Made by a program: the position numbers and the translations under genes. The notes beneath the pieces were generated by a model, which saw only the letters and a program-made list of their open reading frames with translations, did not search any database and had not been told where the DNA came from. Below, piece by piece: positions 1 through 5,043 of a stretch of 5,043 nucleotides of DNA (its first letter is position 1; every line of letters starts with the position of its first letter). The DNA comes from an uncultured Shinella sp. (lineage in GTDB: Bacteria > Pseudomonadota > Alphaproteobacteria > Rhizobiales > Rhizobiaceae), in NCBI GenBank assembly GCA_946481465.1, contig CAMLOC010000331.1:1-5043 (forward strand), given 5' to 3'.

Positions 1-414
1 ACCGTCATCCTCGGCCAGACGGTGTTCTGCGTGCCCTATGCCATGTCGGTGCTGGTCTCCGGCTTCGAGGGCTTCGACCGCAGCCTGGAGGAAGCCTCCT
101 ACGACCTTGGCGAGACCGCCCTCGGCACCTTCCGCCGCGTGACGCTGCCGGTGGTCGCGCCGGCCATCGTCTCCAGCCTGCTCGTTACCTTCACCATCTC
201 GCTCGACGAGTTCATCCTCGCCTTCTTCCTCTCCGGCACCGAGCCGACGCTGCCGGTCTATATCTGGGGGCAGTTGCGCTTCGCGGCGAAGCTGCCGGGC
301 GTTCTGGCGCTCGGCACCGTCATGCTGGTCGCCTCCATCCTCATGCTCACCCTTGCCGAAATCCTGCGGCGCCGGGCCGAACGGCGCACGCAGATGGCAT
401 TCACGCTGCCGTAG
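1..414 (+). CDS. ABC transporter permease, PotC-like (5' end outside window)
   Basis: This is the C-terminal 137 residues of an inner-membrane permease of the spermidine/putrescine (PotC/PotI) class, which forms the translocation path of a binding-protein-dependent importer. The frame is open from base 1, so the true start lies upstream of the window; a GTG at 22 is in frame but internal. Three hydrophobic segments are visible (fragment residues about 1-22, 51-77 and 96-118). Between the first two lies the cytoplasmic EAA loop, with E30-E31-A32, D35-L36-G37 and a closing L49-P50, which docks on the ATPase. A basic tail (RRRAERR) ends the protein on the cytoplasmic side. TAG stop at 412-414. 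The ATPase gene follows after 15 nt, so the two are surely cotranscribed. The family is clear; the substrate cannot be read from this part. Confidence 0.93.
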   Translation, partial: TVILGQTVFCVPYAMSVLVSGFEGFDRSLEEASYDLGETALGTFRRVTLPVVAPAIVSSLLVTFTISLDEFILAFFLSGTEPTLPVYIWGQLRFAAKLPGVLALGTVMLVASILMLTLAEILRRRAERRTQMAFTLP

Positions 415-429
415 AAACAGGAGCCCGCC

Positions 430-1539
430 ATGGCCGACCGCCCGATGATCGAGATCGCCAACGTGTCGAAGTTCTACGGCATCTACAAGGCGCTCGACGA
501 CGTCTCGCTTGCCATCGGCGAGGGCGAGTTCTTCTCGCTGCTCGGCCCGTCCGGCTGCGGCAAGACCACGCTGCTACGCTCGATCGCCGGCTTCGAGACG
601 CCGACGGCGGGCGAGATCTTCATCGACGGCGTGCCCTCCCTCGCGCTGCCGCCGAACAAGCGCCCGACCAACATGGTCTTCCAGAACTACGCCATCTTCC
701 CCCATCTCGACGTCGCGGAAAACGTCGCCTACGGGCTGAAGCGGCTGAAGCTTTCGGCGGAGGACGAGAGGAAGCGGGTCGGCGACGCGCTCGACCAGGT
801 GCGCCTCTCGGGCCTTGGCCAGCGCAAGGCCCACGAACTCTCCGGCGGCCAGCGCCAGCGCGTGGCGCTCGCCCGCGCCCTCGTCATGCGGCCGAAGGTG
901 CTGCTGCTCGACGAGCCGCTCTCCGCGCTCGACAAGAAGCTGCGCGAGGAGATGCAGGTGGAGCTGCGCACGCTGCAGAAGGCCGTCGGCATCACCTTCA
1001 TCCTCGTCACGCACGACCAGTACGAGGCGCTGGCGCTCTCCGACCGCATCGCCGTGATGTTCGGCGGCCGCATCGCGCAGATCGCCAGTCCCAAGGAGAT
1101 CTACCAGCGCCCGCGCACGCGAAAGGTCGCCGACTTCCTCGGCGGCATGAATTTCCTGAAGGCGAAGGTCTTGGGGGAACAGGGCAACGCCGTCTCGGTC
1201 GATGCCGCCCGCTTCGGCGCGGTCAATCTCGACAAGCCGCAGGGCTTTGCCGCCGCCAACGGCCACGTCACCGTCGGCATCCGCCCGGAACGCCTGCGGC
1301 TCCTGTGGGACGACGACCGCGCGCCGCACGAGCTTGCCGGCCGCATCGAGAACCGCGCCTATTTCGGCGAGGTCACCCACCTGACGGTCGGCGTCGACGG
1401 GCTGGAACAGCCGCTCTCGCTGGTCGAGACGAACAATTTCGGTGCGGACGACCTGCCGGTCGGCGCAGAAATCCGGCTGGCCTACGATCCGGAGGCGTTC
1501 GTGCTTTTGGCGGAGGATCCGCCGGTTACGCGCGTGTGA
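430..1539 (+). CDS. ABC transporter ATP-binding protein, PotA/spermidine-putrescine type
   Basis: This is a complete 369-residue cytoplasmic ATPase that powers the importer whose permease gene lies just upstream. Visible motifs are Walker A GPSGCGKTT (39-47), the Q-loop at Q85, the signature LSGGQ (137-141), Walker B VLLLDE (157-162) with catalytic E162, the D-loop SALD (165-168) and the switch H195. A C-terminal TOBE region follows, with the typical GIRPERLRL stretch near residue 283. Length and order match PotA/FbpC/MalK-class subunits. The ATG at 430 is supported by AGGAG at 419-423 with 6 nt spacing. The motif after the switch His reads THDQYEA where THDQEEA is usual, a tolerated variation. 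The gene ends five bases before a RIME-like element and converges on the binding-protein gene. I assign the polyamine-type family but not a specific substrate. Confidence 0.95.
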   Translation: MADRPMIEIANVSKFYGIYKALDDVSLAIGEGEFFSLLGPSGCGKTTLLRSIAGFETPTAGEIFIDGVPSLALPPNKRPTNMVFQNYAIFPHLDVAENVAYGLKRLKLSAEDERKRVGDALDQVRLSGLGQRKAHELSGGQRQRVALARALVMRPKVLLLDEPLSALDKKLREEMQVELRTLQKAVGITFILVTHDQYEALALSDRIAVMFGGRIAQIASPKEIYQRPRTRKVADFLGGMNFLKAKVLGEQGNAVSVDAARFGAVNLDKPQGFAAANGHVTVGIRPERLRLLWDDDRAPHELAGRIENRAYFGEVTHLTVGVDGLEQPLSLVETNNFGADDLPVGAEIRLAYDPEAFVLLAEDPPVTRV

Positions 1540-1567
1540 CCCAGCCCCTCATCCGGCCTGCCGGCCA

Positions 1568-1593
1568 CCTTCTCCCCGCAAGCGGGGAGAAGG
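1568..1593. terminator. Left hairpin of the RIME-like element, possible 3'-end structure
   Basis: The stem CCTTCTCCCCGC pairs with GCGGGGAGAAGG across an AA centre, 12 bp with no mismatch, starting 28 nt after the ATPase stop. No T-run follows, so it is not a textbook intrinsic terminator. A role in ending or protecting the upstream transcript is inferred from position only. Confidence 0.45.
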
Positions 1594-1645
1594 AACCGTG
1601 CCGCAGGGCTTTCCTTCGATCAATGTGAAGACGTCGCCGCAGCCT

Positions 1646-1671
1646 CCTTCTCCCCGCTTGCGGGGAGAAGG
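1646..1671. terminator. Right hairpin of the RIME-like element, possible 3'-end structure
   Basis: The stem is the same 12-bp CCTTCTCCCCGC/GCGGGGAGAAGG as in the left hairpin, but with a TT centre, so it is the exact reverse complement of that copy. It lies 35 nt beyond the stop of the minus-strand binding-protein gene. No T-run is present on either strand, and the termination role is only inferred. Confidence 0.45.
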
Positions 1672-1706
1672 TCGCGGCAGCGGGATGAGGGGGCGCCGCC
1701 CGCCTC

Positions 1707-2789
1707 TCAATACCCCGACTTGATCTTCTCGAATTCCGCGATCATCTTCTGCCGCAGCTCCGTCGGGATCGGCGCCTGGAACAGCGTGTTGGCGACGAAG
1801 GCGTCGACATCTGCATAGCCCTTGTCGGCAAGGATCTTCGGGTCGACGGCGGCCATGCCCTTGGCGTTGGAATGGCCGTAGCCCCAGCTTTCGACCATAT
1901 AGGCCGCGACGGCCGGATCGGTGACGGCGTTGAGGTAGTCATAGGCAAGGTCGGGGCTGCCTTCCGCGCCCTTCAGCCGCGCATAGCCGCAGACCCAGGT
2001 GGAAAGCCCCTCCTTCGTGTCCTTCTTGATGGCGACCGGCTGGCTTTCGGCCTGCAGCGTCGTCGCCGTCTCGTTCCAGGCCCAGGCGAGATCGACCTCG
2101 CCGCTCGCCAGCGCCTGGCTGAGATCGGTATTGTCCGTCCAGTAGAGCCGCACGTTCTTGTGCACCTCGCGCAGGAAGGCGGAGGCCTCCTCGAACTGCG
2201 CGTCCGTCAGGCTCGCCCAGTCCTTGACGCCGATGGCAAGGCTCGCCAGCGCATAGGCGTCATCGACATTGTCGCCGATCGACACGCGGTCCTTGAACTT
2301 CGGATCGGCGAAGGCCCTCAGCGAGGCGATCTCCTCCGGCTTCACCGTGTCGGTGCGATAGGTCAGCACCGTGTTGCCCCATTCGAAGGGCAGGAACCAG
2401 GCCGTGCCGTCGCCCGAGGTCATCAGGTTCTTCATGTCCTTGAAGGCCGGCAGGATATCGTTCCACGCGGCCAGCTTGGACGTGTCGAGCGGCTCCAGCA
2501 GCCCGGCCTCGCGCCATTTGACGATGCTTTGCGCGCAGGGATGCGCGACATCGGCCTTGAAGCCGGAGCGCAGTTTCTGGAAGGCTTCCTCCTCGTCGCC
2601 GAAGAACGAGAAATCCGGCGAATTGCCGTGCTTTTCCGTGTAGGCGGGGTGGAAGGCCGGGTCCTCGTAGCCGGACCAGTCGAAGACCGTGAGCGTATCG
2701 GCGGCAAGGGCTGGAAGGGCGGTGCCGAGGGCGAGGAAGGCGGCCAATGCCGCTATCGTGGTGCGTTTGGCCTTGTCTCTGGTCTTCAT
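1707..2789 (-). CDS. Periplasmic substrate-binding protein of a PotD-like ABC importer
   Basis: This is a 360-residue exported binding protein that would deliver ligand to a permease/ATPase pair such as the one convergent with it. A Sec signal peptide is clear: basic MKTRDKAKR, a hydrophobic stretch (12-25) and cleavage after A29 (ALA) or A30. The mature part follows the PotD pattern: VFDWSGY (35-41), a conserved PFEWG (134-138), WNE (238-240), W265 and the GYGHSN segment (303-308). Aligning to E. coli PotD by eye, the aromatic ligand contacts W38, Y41, W238, W265 and Y304 are kept. PotD acidic contacts E36, D168 and D257 become G40, N174 and C267, and only E171 stays acidic (D177). The ligand is therefore probably not spermidine or putrescine. 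The ATG is supported by AAGGAG (2796-2801) at 6 nt spacing. It is the last gene of the minus-strand operon, 28 nt after the regulator. Confidence 0.92.
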   Translation of the reverse strand: MKTRDKAKRTTIAALAAFLALGTALPALAADTLTVFDWSGYEDPAFHPAYTEKHGNSPDFSFFGDEEEAFQKLRSGFKADVAHPCAQSIVKWREAGLLEPLDTSKLAAWNDILPAFKDMKNLMTSGDGTAWFLPFEWGNTVLTYRTDTVKPEEIASLRAFADPKFKDRVSIGDNVDDAYALASLAIGVKDWASLTDAQFEEASAFLREVHKNVRLYWTDNTDLSQALASGEVDLAWAWNETATTLQAESQPVAIKKDTKEGLSTWVCGYARLKGAEGSPDLAYDYLNAVTDPAVAAYMVESWGYGHSNAKGMAAVDPKILADKGYADVDAFVANTLFQAPIPTELRQKMIAEFEKIKSGY

Positions 2790-2817
2790 GCCGTACTCCT
2801 TCCCCGTTTCGGGTTCC

Positions 2818-3528
2818 CTATTGTGATTGTGGTCCTTGCAAGGTGAGATGCTTCGGGAAGGTCGTGACGACGAAGGCGATCGCCGCCTCCAGCGCCTTTT
2901 CCCGCGTCGTGCCGTCGCCCATCATCAGGCGCAGCCACAGGCCTTCCAGCATGGCACAGAGCGAGAGCGCCATCGGCTCCGGCTCGTAGGCATAGCCGCC
3001 CTCCGCCTTCAGCGCGGTGCAGAGCGAGATCACTGTCTCCTGGTACTTCACGTCGCGCGCGCCGCACAGCGCCTGGTAGGTCGGCCGGGACTTGGCCTCG
3101 CCCCAGAAGGCGCACCAGGCGGCGAGCTTGCGCTTGGTGCAGATCTTGCGGTCGAAATCCGCATGAACCAGCGCCCAGACGCGGCTTGCCGCATCCGGCC
3201 CGGCCTTTTCCAGCGCCGCGTTCCAGTGGTCCGCATATTCCTCGGACATGAACTGCAACGTGGCGATGAGCAGGTTTTCCTTGCTCTCGAAATGGAAGTT
3301 GACGATGCCGCGGGAAAGGCCCGCGCCGTCGGCGACGTCGGCAAGCGTCGTGTCGGAATAGCCGCGTTTGGCGAGCGAATCGATCGTCGCCTCGACGAGC
3401 TGCTGCCGCCGCGTCTCCTTGGAAGCCTTGCGCCCCCGCTTCTCGCCGTCGCCCGAGCCCTGTTCAGCCCCGCCTGCCCGCATCTTCACCGCCACCTTGC
3501 CTTTGGGATTGCGCATCGTCACGGTCAC
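2818..3528 (-). CDS. TetR/BetI-type transcriptional repressor
   Basis: This is a DNA-binding regulator, 236 residues from the GTG start chosen here. The HTH domain covers about residues 38-90: ETRRQQLVEATI, then TTLADVADGAGLSRG, then the TetR hallmark NFHFESKENLL. The C-terminal half is an all-helical ligand/dimerisation domain; its GIVNFHF and WxAFWGEA wording most resembles BetI, the choline-responsive repressor. Start choice: GTG at 3528 has GGGAG (3536-3540) at 7 nt and shares a GTGA overlap with the methyltransferase stop. ATGs at 3516 and 3483 are alternatives, while an in-frame ATG at 3576 lies inside the upstream gene and lacks such support. An unusual basic, Gly-rich tail of about 37 residues precedes the HTH. 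The likely operator is the palindrome at 4431-4446, which would make the operon autoregulated. The effector is unknown. Confidence 0.92.
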   Translation of the reverse strand: MTVTMRNPKGKVAVKMRAGGAEQGSGDGEKRGRKASKETRRQQLVEATIDSLAKRGYSDTTLADVADGAGLSRGIVNFHFESKENLLIATLQFMSEEYADHWNAALEKAGPDAASRVWALVHADFDRKICTKRKLAAWCAFWGEAKSRPTYQALCGARDVKYQETVISLCTALKAEGGYAYEPEPMALSLCAMLEGLWLRLMMGDGTTREKALEAAIAFVVTTFPKHLTLQGPQSQ

Positions 3529-4355
3529 GGGCGCACTCCCGCGGCCGGCCTGATGCCGCGCAGATGAGCCGGACAATGCTCCCCGCTGTCAAGAACCTTC
3601 TGCATGGCCGTCCAGGTGCGGATGTTCTTGGCGACATAGACCTCGCCCACCGCCGCCACCGCCTCGGCATGGAGCGGCCCTTGCAGCCGCGCCAGTTCCC
3701 CGCGCGCCACCTCGCGATACCAGGCATTGCGGCTTTCCACCGTGCCATCGGCAAAGCCCGCCGCCGCCATGGCCTCGAGGTAGCGGCGCGGCGAGGCCAT
3801 GCCGAAGCTCAGCCCTTCGGCGGCGATATAGTCCTGCATGTCCGGGCTCGGTTCGCCGTCATGGCCGATCAGCCAGTCGGACGCGGCCAGAACGCCGCCC
3901 GGCCGCAGCACCCGGAAAAGCTCGGCAAACAGCGCCTCCTTGTCCGGCACATGGATCATCGCATCCTTGGAGAAGACGACGTCGAATGCGCCGTCGTCGA
4001 ACGGCAGGCGGCCCGGCGGGCTGGAAACGAAGCGCGCCACCGCGCAAAGCCCGGCACTTGCCGCGGCCGCCCGCGCCCGGTCGATCACCGGCTGCTCCAC
4101 GTCGTAGCCGACGATCTCGGCCGGCTCATGGGTCCTTGCGATATGCAGCGTGATGCCGCCGGCCCCGCAGCCGAAATCGAGGACGCGCCGGCCCTTGAGA
4201 TCGACGCCCGAAAGGACGCGGTCGACCTCTGCCGACCCGCCCGGCGAAAGATAGCCCTCGCCCCACAGGACCGCGAGGAAACGGATCGCCGCCTCGTCAT
4301 ATTCCGGCTCCGCCGCCGCGCCGTCCCTGCCCGTTGCCGCCATGGCCTCCGTCAC
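3525..4355 (-). CDS. SAM-dependent N-methyltransferase, phosphoethanolamine methyltransferase-like
   Basis: This is a class I Rossmann-fold methyltransferase of 276 residues, probably soluble and cytosolic. SAM motifs: VLDFGCGAGG (58-67), acidic D85 at the end of strand 2, FDVVFSKDAMIHVPDK (124-139) and LRPGGVLAASDW (150-161). The N-terminal GEGYLSPGG (32-40) and the SKDAMIHVPDKEALF stretch closely resemble the phosphobase methyltransferases of plants and Plasmodium; H135 would be the catalytic His. By eye, the phosphate-binding Arg and Tyr of PfPMT are E180 and L182 here, and its Y19 is L27, so the acceptor may be an unphosphorylated amine. The C-terminus (HLRGIRP) also differs from PMT. The start is either GTG 4355 or ATG 4343 (272 residues); Shine-Dalgarno-like GGAGG lies too close to each, and no earlier in-frame start exists before a stop at 4400. 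It is the first gene of the operon and overlaps the repressor by four bases. Confidence 0.9.
   Translation of the reverse strand: MTEAMAATGRDGAAAEPEYDEAAIRFLAVLWGEGYLSPGGSAEVDRVLSGVDLKGRRVLDFGCGAGGITLHIARTHEPAEIVGYDVEQPVIDRARAAAASAGLCAVARFVSSPPGRLPFDDGAFDVVFSKDAMIHVPDKEALFAELFRVLRPGGVLAASDWLIGHDGEPSPDMQDYIAAEGLSFGMASPRRYLEAMAAAGFADGTVESRNAWYREVARGELARLQGPLHAEAVAAVGEVYVAKNIRTWTAMQKVLDSGEHCPAHLRGIRPAAGVRP
3536..3540 (-). promoter_or_regulatory. Ribosome binding site deciding the repressor start
   Basis: On the minus strand this reads GGGAG, seven bases before GTG 3528. It lies inside the last codons of the methyltransferase. With the GTGA stop/start overlap it favours translational coupling of repressor to methyltransferase. 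Confidence 0.6.
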
Positions 4356-4394
4356 CCTCCGGCCGCATGGCCGTCGCGCTTTTCCGTGGCCAAA

Positions 4395-4422
4395 ATTCTA
4401 GCGCATAATCAGGCGATTGCAA
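4395..4422 (-). promoter_or_regulatory. Sigma70-like promoter for the methyltransferase-repressor-binding protein operon
   Basis: Reading the minus strand, TTGCAA (4422-4417, 4/6 to the -35 consensus) and TAGAAT (4400-4395, 5/6 to the -10) are separated by 16 bp. Transcription would begin near 4388, leaving a leader of about 33 nt before GTG 4355. This was found by eye; the spacing and position are good, but there is no experimental support. Confidence 0.5.
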
Positions 4423-4431
4423 GATACTTGC
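4419..4431. promoter_or_regulatory. Short inverted repeat GCAAG-ATA-CTTGC
   Basis: A five-base perfect inverted repeat with a three-base centre overlaps the -35 box of the minus promoter and shares its last base with the 16-bp palindrome next to it. It could be a second protein-binding site or part of a compound operator, but short repeats like this can also arise by chance. Confidence 0.35.
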
Positions 4432-4446
4432 TGAATGATCATTCAG
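4431..4446. promoter_or_regulatory. Perfect 16-bp palindrome, probable TetR-family operator
   Basis: CTGAATGATCATTCAG is identical to its reverse complement and lies in the AT-rich gap between the divergent methyltransferase and oxidoreductase genes. Size, symmetry and the TGAATGA/TCATTCA halves suit a TetR-family dimer, and a TetR gene is in the adjacent operon. It sits just upstream of the -35 of the minus promoter and 59 bp before the plus-strand start, so it could control both directions. Binding is inferred. Confidence 0.65.
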
Positions 4447-4490
4447 AATATCTGGACAACATTTTGCTTTTGATGCAGCTTTTAGAAACA

Positions 4491-4496
4491 AGGGAG
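4491..4496 (+). promoter_or_regulatory. Ribosome binding site of the FAD oxidoreductase
   Basis: AGGGAG lies nine bases before ATG 4506 in an A-rich spacer, fixing the start of the oxidoreductase. Confidence 0.6.
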
Positions 4497-4505
4497 ACAT
4501 CAAAA

Positions 4506-5043
4506 ATGCAAAAGTACGATGCCCTGATCGTCGGCGGCGGCCATAACGGGCTCGTCACGGCCTGCTACCTCCAGCGCTCCGGCCTCAATGTCGCGGTGCT
4601 CGAAAAGAACGGCTGGGTCGGCGGGGCGGCGACGAGCCGCGAGCTGACCCCGGGCTTCCTCTACTCCAACTGTTCCTATGTCTGCTCCCTCTTCCGGCCG
4701 GAGATCATGCGCGACCTGGAATTGCCGAAACACGGCCTCCAGGTCATCGCCTACGAGGGCGGCGCGGTCTTCACGCGCGACGGCGACTACCTCGCCTCCT
4801 ACCGCGACCACGACAGCCACCGCCGCGAATTCGCGCGCTATTCGAAGCGCGACGCCGAGGCCTATGAGCGCTACGCCCGCGACGTGACCCGCCAGTGCCG
4901 CTTCATCCAGCCGCTCCTGATGCGCACCGCACCCGATCCTTTCGGCTTCCGTCCTCGCGACGTCGCCGAACTCGTCTACCTGGCGAAGAAATTCGGCGAA
5001 TTCAGCCCGCACGAAATGGCCGAGACGCTGCGCTTCTGGACCA
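4506..5043 (+). CDS. FAD-dependent oxidoreductase, PYROXD2/phytoene dehydrogenase-like (3' end outside window)
   Basis: The first 179 codons of a flavoprotein are present, and the frame is open to the window edge. The N-terminal Rossmann dinucleotide-binding motif is plain: DALIVGGGHNG (5-15), then AVLEK with E33 to hold the FAD ribose, then VGGAATS. The following stretch, YSNCSYVCSLFRPEIMRDLE and then KHGL, is typical of the PYROXD2-like branch of the CrtI/amine-oxidase superfamily. Full-length members are around 500-580 residues, so roughly a third is visible. The reaction is unknown: family membership predicts a desaturase or oxidase with FAD, but not the substrate. It is divergent from the methyltransferase operon and shares its control region, so it is probably part of the same response. 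No carotenoid genes are visible, which argues against naming it crtI. Confidence 0.88.
   Translation, partial: MQKYDALIVGGGHNGLVTACYLQRSGLNVAVLEKNGWVGGAATSRELTPGFLYSNCSYVCSLFRPEIMRDLELPKHGLQVIAYEGGAVFTRDGDYLASYRDHDSHRREFARYSKRDAEAYERYARDVTRQCRFIQPLLMRTAPDPFGFRPRDVAELVYLAKKFGEFSPHEMAETLRFWT

Larger units (their letters stand above)
1545..1692. repeat. RIME-like intergenic mosaic element with two mirrored hairpins
   Basis: The gap between the two convergent genes is almost filled by an inverted-repeat structure. The outer arms are CCCCTCATCC (1545-1554) and GGATGAGGGG (1683-1692). Inside are two 26-nt hairpins (1568-1593 and 1646-1671), each with 12-bp perfect stems, that are exact reverse complements of each other. 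A small CCGGC-CT-GCCGG hairpin (1553-1564) sits in the left arm. This arrangement and wording resemble the RIME family of Rhizobium intergenic mosaic elements; that match is from memory, not a search. It may act as a bidirectional transcription barrier or mRNA 3' stabiliser for both genes. Confidence 0.85.

Noticed and set aside
1012..1029. THDQYEA in the ATPase, where THDQEEA is usual, as a functional defect.
   Set aside because: The switch His and all catalytic motifs are intact, and substitutions at this position are tolerated in the family.
574..1380. A 268-residue open frame on the minus strand opposite the ATPase.
   Set aside because: The ATPase motifs are all intact on the plus strand, and the antisense product is low-complexity with no recognisable domain.
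1568..1671. The repeated CCTTCTCCCCGC units as a CRISPR or direct-repeat array.
   Set aside because: There are only two units, in mirror orientation with palindromic stems, which fits an intergenic mosaic element and not an array.
1872..2846. A 324-residue open frame on the plus strand opposite the binding protein.
   Set aside because: The minus-strand frame has a signal peptide, Shine-Dalgarno and PotD motifs; the plus frame is an Arg/Gly/Val-rich antisense artefact of high-GC codon bias.
2827..3567. A 246-residue plus-strand frame opposite the repressor.
   Set aside because: The TetR HTH is unmistakable on the minus strand, so this frame is an antisense shadow.
4428..4486. A plus-strand sigma70 promoter for the oxidoreductase (TTGCTG with TATCTG, or TGGACA with downstream hexamers).
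   Set aside because: No pair combines good hexamers with 16-18 bp spacing, so the promoter probably exists here but cannot be placed.
4297..4503. A 68-residue minus-strand frame crossing the divergent promoter region, possibly a leader peptide.
   Set aside because: It spans the predicted promoter and operator, overlaps the methyltransferase out of frame, and shows no convincing domain.
4500..5012. A 170-residue minus-strand frame opposite the oxidoreductase.
   Set aside because: The plus strand encodes a clean FAD-binding motif with a good ribosome site; the antisense frame shows no family features.

Overview
The window is GC-rich, with strongly third-position-biased codons and only one AT-rich gap (about 4390-4505). 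Codon style, a RIME-type intergenic element and the gene families present suggest an alphaproteobacterium of the Rhizobiaceae (Rhizobium/Sinorhizobium/Shinella-like). This taxonomic call is inference from style and was not tested by a search.

Layout. Plus strand, 1-1539: the 3' end of a PotC-type ABC permease, followed 15 nt later by a complete PotA-type ABC ATPase. Between the convergent genes, 1540-1706: a RIME-like mosaic repeat built of two mirror-image 12-bp hairpins inside outer inverted arms. Minus strand, 4355 down to 1707: a probable three-gene operon in the order SAM-dependent N-methyltransferase (phosphoethanolamine methyltransferase-like), TetR/BetI-type repressor, and PotD-like periplasmic binding protein. 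The methyltransferase stop and the repressor's GTG start overlap by four bases, and the binding protein follows after 28 nt. Divergent control region, 4356-4505: a perfect 16-bp palindrome, an adjoining second inverted repeat and a good sigma70-like promoter facing the methyltransferase. Plus strand, 4506 to the window edge: the N-terminal 179 codons of a PYROXD2/phytoene-dehydrogenase-like FAD oxidoreductase.

How it may work. The binding protein, permease and ATPase together would form one uptake system of the polyamine/opine/amine type, although the binding protein lies on the opposite strand. The repressor probably controls the divergent promoters through the palindrome. By eye, the binding protein keeps the aromatic cage of PotD but has lost most of its ligand-binding carboxylates. 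The methyltransferase keeps the catalytic His of the phosphobase methyltransferases but not their phosphate-binding Arg/Tyr. Both observations point away from spermidine and phosphoethanolamine and toward some other amine or methylated ammonium compound that is imported and then methylated and/or oxidised. That pathway is a hypothesis; no single gene here is of a new family.
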